This document shows, piece by piece, positions 34,217 through 41,564 of a DNA stretch of 43,364 nt (the first letter of the stretch is position 1; each line of letters starts with the position of its first letter). The position numbers were made by a program, and so were the translations under genes. The notes beneath the pieces were generated by a model. It was not told the origin of the DNA. It was given only the letters and a program-made list of their open reading frames with translations, and made no database searches. This DNA comes from Acidobacteriota bacterium (lineage in GTDB: Bacteria > Acidobacteriota > Vicinamibacteria > Vicinamibacterales > Vicinamibacteraceae): contig JAEZCY010000298.1 of the NCBI GenBank assembly GCA_023429845.1, positions 1-43,364 on the forward strand, given 5' to 3'.

Positions 34217-34450
34217 ATGCCGATGACTCACGAAGGAGCGCCCGCCATACCCTTCGACCGTTTCGACCGCGGCGTCCCCCGCGGCTATGACTACGACCGC
34301 CGGCAGAAGCGCCTGGAACTGCCGCCATGCCCCACATGCCACACGCCCCCACGCGTGGACCTGCGGTCGGCAGACACGCTGTACGCCACGTGCCAGGGGT
34401 GCGGCCGGATGTCCGTGATCACCAAGCCCACGCGGGCGGCACTGCTGTAG
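34217..34450 (+). CDS. Small zinc-ribbon protein, unknown function
   Basis: About 77 residues. An N-terminal half, IPFDRFDRGVPRGYDYDRRQ, is followed by a four-cysteine ribbon: CPTC and, 23 residues on, CQGC, each preceding Gly or His. The predicted zinc finger and balanced composition argue for a real gene, though there is no strong ribosome site and ATG 34217 or 34223 could be used. Its start lies 136 bp from the divergent FecR operon, and it converges on the sugar isomerase. I do not recognise a family, and a nucleic-acid or protein-binding role is only suggested by the fold. Confidence 0.5.
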   Translation: MPMTHEGAPAIPFDRFDRGVPRGYDYDRRQKRLELPPCPTCHTPPRVDLRSADTLYATCQGCGRMSVITKPTRAALL

Positions 34451-34499
34451 CGCGGCATCTCCACGCGTGGCACGCGTGCGCCCGCTCGTCGAACGCAGA

Positions 34500-34519
34500 G
34501 GGCGCCCTGGGTGACGCCC
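34500..34519. terminator. Possible small hairpin between convergent genes
   Basis: GGGCG (34500-34504) can pair with CGCCC (34515-34519) across a 10-nt loop in the 88-bp gap between the zinc-ribbon and isomerase genes. A nearby palindrome CCACGCGTGG occupies 34461-34470. There is no T-run, so intrinsic termination is only a possibility. Confidence 0.3.
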
Positions 34520-34538
34520 CTGCGTCCAACGGCGCTGC

Positions 34539-35816
34539 TCAGCCGACCGCCGGGATCGGCGTGGTGAGGGCCGCCAGCACTTCCCGATACAGGAACTGCG
34601 CGCCCTCCACGCCGTCGTGTGGCCCCTGCTCGTACTCGAGTGCGAAGGTGCCGCGGTAGCCGGAGGCGAGCATGATCCGCACCGAGCGCTGGACGTTGTT
34701 GCGGTCGCCCCAGCGATCCCAGAACTTGGCGTGCGCGTTCGTGTGCGCGTACGGCGCCAGCGCCTTCAGTCCGTTCACGAGGTTGTACTCGTGCTCCCAG
34801 TTGCCGAAGTCGGGCGACGCTTCGCAGTACGGGTGGTTGACCTCGTCGATGATCGTCCGGATGTTCATCGGGTCCGCGGCGAGACCCCAATGGTTCTCGA
34901 TCGTCACGCGGATGCCGAGCTTGCCGGCGAAATCGGCCATCTCCCGATGGGACTCGATGGCGGCCTCGAGCAGCGGAATCAGGTCGATGTTGCGGGGATA
35001 GCCGTCGCCCGGGCCACGCGGCACGGCGTTGGGGCGGATGCTGGGCCCGAGCGCCTGCGGCGAGTTCATGCGCATCGACTTCACGCCGAGCACCGCGCAG
35101 CCTTCCAGCCAGCGCTTGGCGAGCGCCACGCCGGCCTTGCGGGCGGCGTCTGCCTCAGGCGAGCCGTAGTCGGCGAGGTTGTTCGGCGCGTTGTTGGAGA
35201 TGTGCTGGACGTACGTGCCGGTCTTGGCGCAGGTGTTGGCGAGCGTGTCGAGCCACTTGCGGCCCGACGCGCTCATCGGGTCGAAGCCGCCGATGCGTCC
35301 GCTCGGACCCGCGGGAAAGAACATGCTGTCGTCGGTGACGTCGCCGAACAGTCCGGAGAACAGGTCCATCCGGGTCACGCCGGGGAACGTGTCCTTGGTG
35401 AACTGCGGGAAGTCCAGCATCGTGATCTCGCCGTACTTCTTCTTCATCTCCGCAGCGTTCGGGAGATTGGCGCGGGCTGCCGTTGCTTTCCTCGCGACGT
35501 CGAGAGCGTGTGCCGCGTTCGGGTTGGCCTCGATCTCGGCCATTGCCGCCTGCGCGGCTGCCGCGCGGCTCTGGGCCGCGGCTGAACCGCCAGGTCCGCC
35601 GGCCATCGCACCACCGGGTCGCGACACCGGCCGCTGCTTGAACAGGGGACGAATAGGCCAGGAATTGCTGGCGATGCGTTCGAGCGCGGCCTTCTGAGCC
35701 GCTTCCTGCGCCCGGGCGCCATCGCGCGGGGACAGCAGGACCGCTGCCGTGGTGAGGCCGGCCGTTGCCGCCTTGAAGAAGTTCCGCCGGTCTGCCTGGT
35801 GATCCTTGTCGTGCAC
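34539..35816 (-). CDS. Tat-exported sugar phosphate isomerase/epimerase-like TIM barrel
   Basis: A 425-residue protein of the xylose isomerase-like TIM barrel / AP-endonuclease-2 superfamily. A twin-arginine signal (DRRNFFKAATAGLTTAAVLL, about 8-30) precedes an Ala/Gly-rich linker (about 55-105) and the barrel: DFPQFTKDTFPGVTRMDLF, QHISNNAPNNLAD, GVKSMRMNSPQA, RVTIENHWGLAADP, AHTNAHAKFWD and GTFALEYEQGP, with Glu, His, Asp and Glu candidates for metal binding. Tat export suggests it folds with cofactor before export. The GTG at 35816 is fixed by GGAGG 7 nt upstream and by the Tat motif. The substrate is unknown; a sugar or sugar-derivative isomerase or epimerase is likely. Confidence 0.87.
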   Translation of the reverse strand: MHDKDHQADRRNFFKAATAGLTTAAVLLSPRDGARAQEAAQKAALERIASNSWPIRPLFKQRPVSRPGGAMAGGPGGSAAAQSRAAAAQAAMAEIEANPNAAHALDVARKATAARANLPNAAEMKKKYGEITMLDFPQFTKDTFPGVTRMDLFSGLFGDVTDDSMFFPAGPSGRIGGFDPMSASGRKWLDTLANTCAKTGTYVQHISNNAPNNLADYGSPEADAARKAGVALAKRWLEGCAVLGVKSMRMNSPQALGPSIRPNAVPRGPGDGYPRNIDLIPLLEAAIESHREMADFAGKLGIRVTIENHWGLAADPMNIRTIIDEVNHPYCEASPDFGNWEHEYNLVNGLKALAPYAHTNAHAKFWDRWGDRNNVQRSVRIMLASGYRGTFALEYEQGPHDGVEGAQFLYREVLAALTTPIPAVG

Positions 35817-35823
35817 CTGTATT

Positions 35824-35828
35824 CCTCC
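35824..35828 (-). promoter_or_regulatory. Shine-Dalgarno site fixing the Tat-isomerase start
   Basis: GGAGG on the minus strand lies 7 nt before the GTG at 35816, just ahead of the twin-arginine signal. The remainder of the 266-bp gap up to 36082 contains the divergent promoter of the sulfur operon and no gene. Confidence 0.7.
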
Positions 35829-36040
35829 GACGCCTTCTACGGCGGCCGAAGCCGTACCGTTTCGTTCGGGCGCCCGGCGGATCCGCGCCGAGTAGCCCCC
35901 GAGTAGCCGCGAGTCCGCCCGCCGGAGGCGCTGAGGTTCGTCTTCGAGACTGCGTCGCGAACGTGCGGGAGGCTCATCGAGGCGCAGACGGAGGGGCGGC
36001 AACGGCGCCCAACAAGACGCCACTCCTGTCGAGATCGACG

Positions 36041-36069
36041 TTGCGAGCCCCACTACATTGCTGTATGGT
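36041..36069 (+). promoter_or_regulatory. Candidate sigma-70 promoter of the sulfur operon
   Basis: TTGCGA (36041-36046) and TATGGT (36064-36069) are separated by 17 bp, each matching 4 of 6 consensus bases. The stretch 36050-36085 is markedly AT-richer than its surroundings, as expected for a promoter/operator. It lies 14-42 bp before the first gene, which would leave a very short leader. The ArsR-type protein encoded in the same operon is the obvious candidate repressor. Confidence 0.5.
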
Positions 36070-36082
36070 TGATTAGTAGATC

Positions 36083-36634
36083 ATGAATACGTCACCTCTG
36101 CTTCATTGCTCGGTACTACGACGCAGGCTGGAAAGCGACCCAGGCGCACTGCGTCTGCTGGACGTGCGTACGCCTGCCGAATTCGAAACGGCTCACATTC
36201 CCGGGTCCGACAACGTTCCCGTCGATCGGATCGCGGACCATGTCCACGCGCTCGGCACGTCGGACATGCCGGTCGTCCTCGTGTGCCGCTCAGGTCAGCG
36301 CGCAGACCGCGCTCGAACGATCCTGCAGGAGGCTGGCGTGCAGGAACTGACCGTGCTCGACGGCGGCCTGCAGGCGTGGCTCGCGGAGGGACACGACGTG
36401 GTCCGCGGGCGCGCGCGCATGTCGCTCGAGCGGCAGGTGCGAATCGCGGCCGGGGCGATGAGTGGTGCGGGAGCGCTCCTGGCGTTGTTCGTGTCGCCGC
36501 TGTTCGCGCTCATCCCGGCGCTGGTCGGCGGCGGACTCGTCTTTGCGGGCCTGACCGACACCTGCGCGCTGGCATCCGTGCTGAGTCGGCTGCCGTACAA
36601 CAACCGGGGTGCCTGCGACACGGCACGACGATGA
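36083..36634 (+). CDS. Rhodanese - DUF2892 membrane protein (YgaP-like)
   Basis: A 183-residue two-domain protein. An N-terminal rhodanese domain (about 5-108; LLDVRTPAEFETAHIPGSDN) has active-site Cys68 in VLVCRSGQRAD, the six-residue loop of sulfurtransferases. A C-terminal DUF2892 part (about 112-175) has two hydrophobic helices and TDTCALASVLSRLPYN, placing the enzyme at the inner membrane as in E. coli YgaP. It likely moves sulfane sulfur between persulfides and acceptors. It is first in an operon and overlaps the TauE/SafE gene by 4 bp (ATGA). No clear Shine-Dalgarno is seen, consistent with a near-leaderless start. Confidence 0.92.
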   Translation: MNTSPLLHCSVLRRRLESDPGALRLLDVRTPAEFETAHIPGSDNVPVDRIADHVHALGTSDMPVVLVCRSGQRADRARTILQEAGVQELTVLDGGLQAWLAEGHDVVRGRARMSLERQVRIAAGAMSGAGALLALFVSPLFALIPALVGGGLVFAGLTDTCALASVLSRLPYNNRGACDTARR

Positions 36635-37374
36635 GCGCCGTTGGCGTCGCCATGGCAGCCGCGGTCGGCCTTCTTCTGGGTGCGCTTGGCGGTGGGGGAT
36701 CCATCCTGATGGTGCCGCTGCTGGTGTACGCCATGGGGGTGCCCACACGCGAAGCGGTAGTCATCAGCTTGCCAGTGGTGGGGCTCACCAGTGCGGCGGC
36801 GGCCGTGGGGCACTGGCGGGCGGGACACGTGCAGGTGCGAGCGGCGGCGCTGTTCGGCGTACTCGCGATGCTCGGCGCGTTCCTGGGGGGCCGTGTGGCG
36901 TTGCTGGTTGGTGACGGCGTTCAGCTCCCGTTGCTGGCGTTCGTGATGGTCGCGGCCGGTCTCTCGATGCTGATGACCCGGTCCGAACGGACCAACCCTG
37001 AGCGCGTCCAGGTGCCAAGCGGGGCAACGGCCGCGGCGGCGATAGGCATCGGGGCGCTGACTGGTCTCGTCGGCGTGGGCGGCGGCTTCCTGTTCGTGCC
37101 GGCCCTGGTGTTGCTCGCGCACGTGCCCATGCATGCCGCCGTGGGGACCTCGCTGGTCTTGATCGCCATGAATGCGGTGGCAGCCCTGACGGCGTACTGG
37201 GGCGCCGTACCCGTGCGGTGGGGCTTCGTGCTGGGCTTCGCCGGCGTTGCGAGTGTCGGCGCCGTCGCCGGCGTCGGCGTGGCGCGTCGCCTGCCGGCGT
37301 CACGGCTCCGCCGCGGATTCGGATTCTTGTTACTCGGCGTAGCCGCCTTCGTGCTCATCGACGTGTTGGTGTGA
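36631..37374 (+). CDS. TauE/SafE-family sulfite/organosulfonate exporter
   Basis: A 247-residue membrane protein with about eight helices and the two family signatures: GLLLGALGGGGSILMVPLLVY near the start and IGALTGLVGVGGGFLFVPAL near residue 140, an internal duplication typical of TauE/SafE. These carriers move sulfite, sulfoacetate or thiosulfate-like anions across the inner membrane. Placement between a rhodanese and a persulfide-processing MBL protein suggests export of sulfite or thiosulfate formed during detoxification (inference). The ATG at 36631 overlaps the preceding stop; upstream open codons belong to another frame of the rhodanese gene. Confidence 0.92.
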   Translation: MSAVGVAMAAAVGLLLGALGGGGSILMVPLLVYAMGVPTREAVVISLPVVGLTSAAAAVGHWRAGHVQVRAAALFGVLAMLGAFLGGRVALLVGDGVQLPLLAFVMVAAGLSMLMTRSERTNPERVQVPSGATAAAAIGIGALTGLVGVGGGFLFVPALVLLAHVPMHAAVGTSLVLIAMNAVAALTAYWGAVPVRWGFVLGFAGVASVGAVAGVGVARRLPASRLRRGFGFLLLGVAAFVLIDVLV

Positions 37375-37392
37375 CCCGCGGGAGTGCTCCTC

Positions 37393-38847
37393 ATGATTTC
37401 GGTCAAACGCTTCTACGATCCCAAGCTTGCGCAGGCCAGTTACCTCATCGGCTGCACGGACACGCATCAGGCCATCGTGATCGATGCCAATCGCGATGTC
37501 GATCAGTACGTGCGGGCTGCTGCGGCCGACAGCCTGACGATTACCCACGTCACCGAGACGCACATCCACGCGGATTACGTGTCGGGCAGTCGCGAACTCG
37601 CCGCGCATACGGGGGCACAGCTCTACCTGTCAGACGAGGGTGACGCGGCGTGGAAGTACGCGTTCGCCGCCGAGGCCAGGGCGGTCCTCCTGAAGGATGG
37701 TGACCTCGTCGACGTCGGGTCGGTACGCATGCGCGCCATGCATACGCCAGGACACACCCCTGAGCATCTGACCTTCCTCGTCACCGACACCTCCGTCAGC
37801 GACGAACCACTCGCCGCCGTGACGGGCGACTTCCTGTTTGCTGGTGACGTGGGTCGTCCGGACTTGCTGGAGCGTGCGGCAAAGGTCGCCAACTCGATGG
37901 AGGGCGCCGCCCGGCAGTTGTTCGCCAGCTTGAAGCGCCTGGTGCCGCTCCCCGACCACTTGCAGATCTGGCCGGGCCACGGCGCTGGCTCCGCCTGTGG
38001 CAAGGGGATCGGCGCGCTGCCCCAGAGCACACTTGGCTACGAGCGGCGGACCAACTGGGCTCTGCAGCCGATGACCGAGGACCAGTTCGTCCGCCGTGTC
38101 CTGGACGGGCAACCGGATGCGCCGGCGTACTTCGCCAAGATGAAGCGCGTCAACAAGGAAGGCCCGCGTCCGCTGGGAGCGTGGCAGCACCCGAAGCGGC
38201 TCACGGTCGATCAGTTCGATGCGCGCCTCAGCGCCGGCGCCGTGATCGTCGACACACGACCAGCGGCGGAGTACGGGGCGGCGCACATCCCGGGCACGAT
38301 CAACATCCCGCTCAATCGTGCCTTCACGACCTGGGCCGGATGGCTGGTGCCCTACACGCGGGAGTTCTACCTCATCGTCGATGACGGCTGCGGGCAATGC
38401 CTCACCGACGCCGTCCGGGATCTGGCGATGGTTGGCCTCGACCAACTGGCCGGCTACGCCGGCACGGAGGTGCTCGGCGCGTGGCAGGCGAAAGGCCGGC
38501 AGGTCAGTCGGATCGCACACATCGATGCGAGGACCGTCGCGGGGAACCTGGACCGGGGTGCGATGGACGTGCTCGATGTGCGTTCGCGCCAGGAGTTCGA
38601 GGCCGGTCACGTCCCGGGGGCGCGCCACGTGCCGCTCGGTGAACTGCAGGCGTCTGCGCCGACACTGTCGAAGGACCGCCCCATCGCCGTGCATTGCCAG
38701 GGCGGGACGCGCTCCGCGATCGCTGCCAGCCTGCTTGACGCGCAGGGCTTCACGCCCGTTGTTGACCTCGCCGGCGGATTCAGCGAGTGGCAGGCGGCCG
38801 GGCTGCCCGTGGAGCAGTCGGCGCCGGGCTCACCCGCGCACCCTTGA
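37393..38847 (+). CDS. MBL-fold persulfide dioxygenase-like protein with two rhodanese domains
   Basis: 484 residues. The N-terminal ETHE1-like metallo-beta-lactamase domain (about 1-250) has His57, His59 and Asp61 (THIHADYVSG), HTPGHTPEH and GDFLFAGDVGRPDLLE, the iron site of persulfide dioxygenases. A first rhodanese domain (about 265-365) lacks a normal active loop and instead has a CGQC motif (Cys333, Cys336). A second (about 375-475) keeps Cys435 in VHCQGGTRSA. The architecture recalls CstB-type fusions that convert persulfides to thiosulfate or sulfite. GGGAG lies 8 nt before ATG 37393. It sits 18 bp after the TauE/SafE gene, so co-transcription is expected. Confidence 0.92.
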   Translation: MISVKRFYDPKLAQASYLIGCTDTHQAIVIDANRDVDQYVRAAAADSLTITHVTETHIHADYVSGSRELAAHTGAQLYLSDEGDAAWKYAFAAEARAVLLKDGDLVDVGSVRMRAMHTPGHTPEHLTFLVTDTSVSDEPLAAVTGDFLFAGDVGRPDLLERAAKVANSMEGAARQLFASLKRLVPLPDHLQIWPGHGAGSACGKGIGALPQSTLGYERRTNWALQPMTEDQFVRRVLDGQPDAPAYFAKMKRVNKEGPRPLGAWQHPKRLTVDQFDARLSAGAVIVDTRPAAEYGAAHIPGTINIPLNRAFTTWAGWLVPYTREFYLIVDDGCGQCLTDAVRDLAMVGLDQLAGYAGTEVLGAWQAKGRQVSRIAHIDARTVAGNLDRGAMDVLDVRSRQEFEAGHVPGARHVPLGELQASAPTLSKDRPIAVHCQGGTRSAIAASLLDAQGFTPVVDLAGGFSEWQAAGLPVEQSAPGSPAHP

Positions 38848-38863
38848 CGACGGGACACTGCAG

Positions 38864-39223
38864 ATGGCCAAGGTTCGTGAGGAACAATTCGACGAGATTG
38901 CGGAACGCTTCAAGGCGCTGGCCGAGCCCGCCCGCTTGCGGATTCTGAATGCCTTGCGCGACGGCGAACGGACCGTCGGCGAACTCGTGGAAGACACGGG
39001 GTTGAACCAGGCCAACCTCTCCAAGCATCTGCAGCTGCTGCACACCCTGCGCTTCGTCGCCCGCCGCAAGGACGGTTTGTTCGTGCGGTACACGTTGCTC
39101 AACAACGACGTCTTCGTGCTGTGCGACATCATGTGCGGTGCCGCACACGCCAGCGTCGCGGCGCCGGCTGTCCGGCTCCAGAGCACGCGTCGCAGCGCCG
39201 CGGCGGTACGGGCACGTCGATGA
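38864..39223 (+). CDS. ArsR/SmtB-family transcriptional repressor
   Basis: A 119-residue winged-helix protein: KALAEPARLRILNALRDGE, TVGELVEDTGLNQANLSKHL as the recognition helix, then a beta-wing (RRKDGLFVRYTLL). The only cysteines are Cys87 and Cys91 (LCDIMC) in the C-terminal helix, so a dithiol or tetrasulfide switch between them is possible; the metal-binding ELCVCD motif is absent. Located inside the sulfur operon, it is the likely autorepressor that responds to persulfides (inference). The ATG at 38864 begins the conserved N-terminus, 17 bp after the MBL-rhodanese stop. Confidence 0.9.
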   Translation: MAKVREEQFDEIAERFKALAEPARLRILNALRDGERTVGELVEDTGLNQANLSKHLQLLHTLRFVARRKDGLFVRYTLLNNDVFVLCDIMCGAAHASVAAPAVRLQSTRRSAAAVRARR

Positions 39224-39267
39224 GGGCGGCGGTCGGATAGGGGACGACGCCCCGATAAGGAGGCTCC

Positions 39268-39687
39268 ATGCACGCTCAGAACAGTGACCCTGCCTATGGC
39301 TATACGGCGCACCTTCCTGGCACGTCGTTCGAGGACGCACGTGCGCGCACGGTCGAGGCGTTGAAGTCGCAGGGCTTCGGCGTACTCACCGAGATCGACG
39401 TGCAGGCGACCTTCAAGCAGAAGCTCGACGCGGATTTCCGACGCTACGTGATCCTGGGCGCGTGCAATCCGCAGCTTGCGCACCGTGCACTGCAGAGCGA
39501 GCTGGGCATCGGTCTCCTGCTGCCGTGCAACGTCTGCGTGTGGGAAGAGGACGGCGGCAGCGTCGTCTCCATCGCGCAACCCACGACGATGTTCAAGGTC
39601 GTGGAGAGCGAAGCGCTGCGACCGGTCGCGGAGGACGCTGAGCGTCGCCTGCAGGCGGCACTCGGTCGGATCCGCGAGAGCGCGTGA
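39268..39687 (+). CDS. DUF302 domain protein
   Basis: A 139-residue protein containing one DUF302 domain: an N-terminal SFEDARARTVEALKSQGFGV, the TEIDVQATFKQKL block, then YVILGACNPQLAHRAL and IGLLLPCNVCVWE. AAGGAGG (39257-39263) lies 4 nt upstream of the ATG. DUF302 proteins often accompany rhodanese and TauE genes in sulfur or redox loci; three cysteines (one in GACNP, two in PCNVC) could bind a sulfane sulfur or metal. The biochemical role is unknown. It follows ArsR by 44 bp and precedes the methyltransferase, so the same transcript is likely. Confidence 0.9.
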   Translation: MHAQNSDPAYGYTAHLPGTSFEDARARTVEALKSQGFGVLTEIDVQATFKQKLDADFRRYVILGACNPQLAHRALQSELGIGLLLPCNVCVWEEDGGSVVSIAQPTTMFKVVESEALRPVAEDAERRLQAALGRIRESA

Positions 39688-39774
39688 GGCATGCGGGCGG
39701 AGCAGGAGACGATCGCACAGACGCGTGAGCTGGCAGGCTTTCGGAGCGTGCGCGGAGCTGAAGAAGGTAGACCC

Positions 39775-40404
39775 ATGGACCGCAGACAGCACTGGCAAAC
39801 CGTCTTCACCACCAAGGGCGAGCAGGACGTGAGCTGGTTCGAAGCATTGCCGGCGATGTCGCTGCAGATGATGGAGGCCGCGGGTCTGGGGCCCGACACC
39901 TGCGTGCTCGACGTCGGCGGCGGCGATTCACGGCTGGCCGACGTCCTGGCGTCGCGTGGGCTCGATTGCCTCGCGGTGCTGGACGTCTCGGGCGCTGCAC
40001 TGCATCGGGCACAGGAGCGGCTGGGCGAGCTTGCCGGCGCGTTCACGTGGATCGAGTCGGACGTCACGGGCTCATGGTCCCTGAAACCGATGGACATCTG
40101 GCATGACCGTGCCGTGTTTCACTTCCTGACGACAGCCGAGGAGCGCGCCCGATACCGGGCGCACGTGCTCAACACCGTCAAGCCAGGCGGTGCCGTCATC
40201 ATCGCCACCTTTGCACCCGACGGGCCGGAGCGCTGCAGCGGGCTGCCGGTGGCACGCTATTCGGCCGACGCGCTGGCGGCGGAATTGGGCAGCGCCTTCC
40301 GTCTGGTCGAAGCAATGCGCCACGACCACCGGACGCCGTGGGGCGCGGTGCAGCCATTCGTCTACGCTCGCTTCGAGCGCGAGCCCGGCTCGCCGCGCTG
40401 CTGA
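39775..40404 (+). CDS. Class I SAM-dependent methyltransferase
   Basis: A 209-residue methyltransferase. SAM motif I is VLDVGGGDSRLAD (about 46-58), followed by an acidic VLDVS loop, an ESDVT motif and WHDRAVFHFL, then KPGGAVIIATF. RQHWQTVFTTKGEQDVSWF at the N-terminus matches the thiopurine-S-methyltransferase-like small class I enzymes often found with tellurite, selenium or sulfur genes. Its place at the end of the sulfur operon suggests a thiol- or chalcogen-directed activity, but this is inference. The ATG at 39775 precedes the conserved block; an upstream GAAGG provides weak ribosome binding. Confidence 0.88.
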   Translation: MDRRQHWQTVFTTKGEQDVSWFEALPAMSLQMMEAAGLGPDTCVLDVGGGDSRLADVLASRGLDCLAVLDVSGAALHRAQERLGELAGAFTWIESDVTGSWSLKPMDIWHDRAVFHFLTTAEERARYRAHVLNTVKPGGAVIIATFAPDGPERCSGLPVARYSADALAAELGSAFRLVEAMRHDHRTPWGAVQPFVYARFEREPGSPRC

Positions 40405-40454
40405 GTGCCGGGCGTGAACCGCGTCAGGCGTATTAGAGCGCTGACGGGTGCTTC

Positions 40455-40536
40455 GAGAGGCAAAGCGCAGCGGCAGTTGCCAGGCCTGCGCGTGCCGGCG
40501 CTCTGTGTGCTGTCAACGCCGGGCGTGCCGCCTCTC
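40455..40536. other. Unassigned 82-nt imperfect palindrome
   Basis: Outer arms GAGAGGC (40455-40461) and GCCTCTC (40530-40536) are perfectly complementary. Inside, after 9-10 nt of unpaired sequence, GGC-A-GTTG pairs with CAAC-GCC, with one bulged base. The bulge and internal loop recall integron attC folding, but the AAC/GTT cleavage motif is missing from the outer arms. It lies 50 bp downstream of the secreted-protein gene (minus strand) and beyond the end of the methyltransferase. Confidence 0.35.
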
Positions 40537-40585
40537 TGTTGTGCCAAACGCACACTCTGGAGGTTGCTGGAGCACCAGCCTGAGG

Positions 40586-40861
40586 CTAGGGAGTAATCCA
40601 ACCTCCGACTCTTGCCGACGAGCATCGGCTCGTCGCTCCACTGCATCTGAATGTGAAGTTCGAGTTCGGCCGAGCGTTCGGATTGACGCCTCGCTCCACC
40701 CATGCGAGGCGACAGCCCCGAAGGCACTGGATAGTCGTCTCGCCCGCTGGGGCACTCACTACGATCTCGAAGCTTGGGTCCGACGACTGAGCGGCGCCTG
40801 CAGCCCAACCTCCAAGCACCAGGAGAACTGCTACAACGAGACGCAATGAAGCCCTGATCAT
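40586..40861 (-). CDS. Small secreted four-cysteine protein, unknown function
   Basis: 91 residues. A clear signal peptide (MIRASLRLVVAVLLVLGGW, cleavage near GAAQ) is followed by a short beta-rich mature part with CLRGC, a WVERGVNPNA segment, FTFRCSG, SRCSSARVGGW and a Pro end. Four cysteines could make two disulfides. GGAGG (40869-40873) lies 7 nt before the ATG at 40861, a strong sign that it is a real gene. I recall similar short exported proteins in Acidobacteriota without assigned function. It stands alone in the scarred accessory region. Confidence 0.65.
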   Translation of the reverse strand: MIRASLRLVVAVLLVLGGWAAGAAQSSDPSFEIVVSAPAGETTIQCLRGCRLAWVERGVNPNARPNSNFTFRCSGATSRCSSARVGGWITP

Positions 40862-40925
40862 AACGATTCCTCCGTTGGCACAGGACGTAATCGGTCAGTT
40901 GATCGTTAACTCTCCACCTCGACAG

Positions 40926-41162
40926 ATGAAGTGCTTCAACTGGCCGATGCTCGCCATCATCATCATCGGGTTCACCATGGACTCGCTGGCGGCCGTGCTG
41001 CTGATCGTCGATCCGCTGCGCCGCATCCGCCTGTCGATGGACCGGCTCAGGATTCCATTGGGAGGGGGCTTCATCGGTGGTTCGAAATCCGCTGACCGGC
41101 CGCCGAAATTCGGCACCTCTTCCCCACTGGAATTCCTTACCTCCCAACTTCATCCGCGCTAA
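40926..41162 (+). CDS. Doubtful short hydrophobic reading frame
   Basis: About 78 residues with one hydrophobic stretch (MLAIIIIGFTMDSLAAVLLI) followed by a basic segment (RRIRLSMDRLRIPL) and a low-complexity end. It has no ribosome site and no recognised family, and the end overlaps the excisionase remnant in another frame. It may be a small membrane protein or chance sequence; the surrounding 280 bp contain no better candidate. Confidence 0.2.
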   Translation: MKCFNWPMLAIIIIGFTMDSLAAVLLIVDPLRRIRLSMDRLRIPLGGGFIGGSKSADRPPKFGTSSPLEFLTSQLHPR

Positions 41163-41443
41163 AGCAACTACAAGTCGTCGGTGAGATCGTTGGTTGCCAC
41201 GCAGAGACCGTGCGCCGCGCCTACAACTGCGGACAGCGGGCGCGTCGTCGATTCGGCGTGCGGGGCTGCCGATTCACCATGACCGACATCGAGGACTGGA
41301 TGTCGCGCGGCGCGCCCACCCGAGACGGCCTCGAGCCCCCTCGATTTGTCGGTCATTTGTCGGTCAACGCAGATCTGGCCTTCGAAAATGCACCATCGTG
41401 GTGCACGATCAGGCGCAACAACGCCGTCCGCAAGTCGTTGTGA
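41096..41443 (+). pseudogene. Remnant of an excisionase-type helix-turn-helix protein
   Basis: The translation contains a MerR/Xis-like winged helix: VGEIVGCHAETVRRAYNCG, then RRRFGVRGCRFTMTDIEDW and a GAPTRDGLEPP tail, closely patterned on excisionase (AlpA-like) domains of integrative elements. The open frame begins after a stop at 41093-41095 and has no ATG, GTG or TTG before the HTH, so the natural start is lost and a usable GTG (41210) would remove half the helix-turn-helix. An 11-bp tandem TTTGTCGGTCA (41345-41366) and a 7-bp hairpin (41389-41405) lie in its 3' part. No integrase is beside it. Confidence 0.6.
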
Positions 41444-41477
41444 GTATCGAGTTTACGGGTTTCGTGAGGCATGGTGG

Positions 41478-41541
41478 GCCCGGCAGGATTCGACCGCGAG
41501 ACGAGCCGGAGGCGGAGTCGAGCGGCTGAAGGCGGCCGCGG
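41478..41541. repeat. 64-bp direct repeat, copy 1
   Basis: Identical over 64 bp to 43272-43335. Its first 16 bases (GCCCGGCAGGATTCGA) match the complement of a tRNA T-arm and acceptor, the rest is non-tRNA. The upstream bases extend the tRNA match: 25 bp (41469-41493) are repeated at 41562-41586. The repeats therefore look like derivatives of a tRNA-based attachment site. The copies flank the AbiEi/AbiEii genes. Confidence 0.85.
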
Positions 41542-41564
41542 CGACCCTGCACGCGTGGCGTGCA

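Noticed and set aside
40455..40536. Integron attC site
   Set aside because: Shape is similar, but the RYYYAAC/GTTRRRY cleavage motifs are absent and no integron integrase or cassette array is present.
41076..41110. A second tRNA T-arm around GGTTCGAAATCC
   Set aside because: The flanking bases do not form a T-stem and no acceptor or CCA follows.
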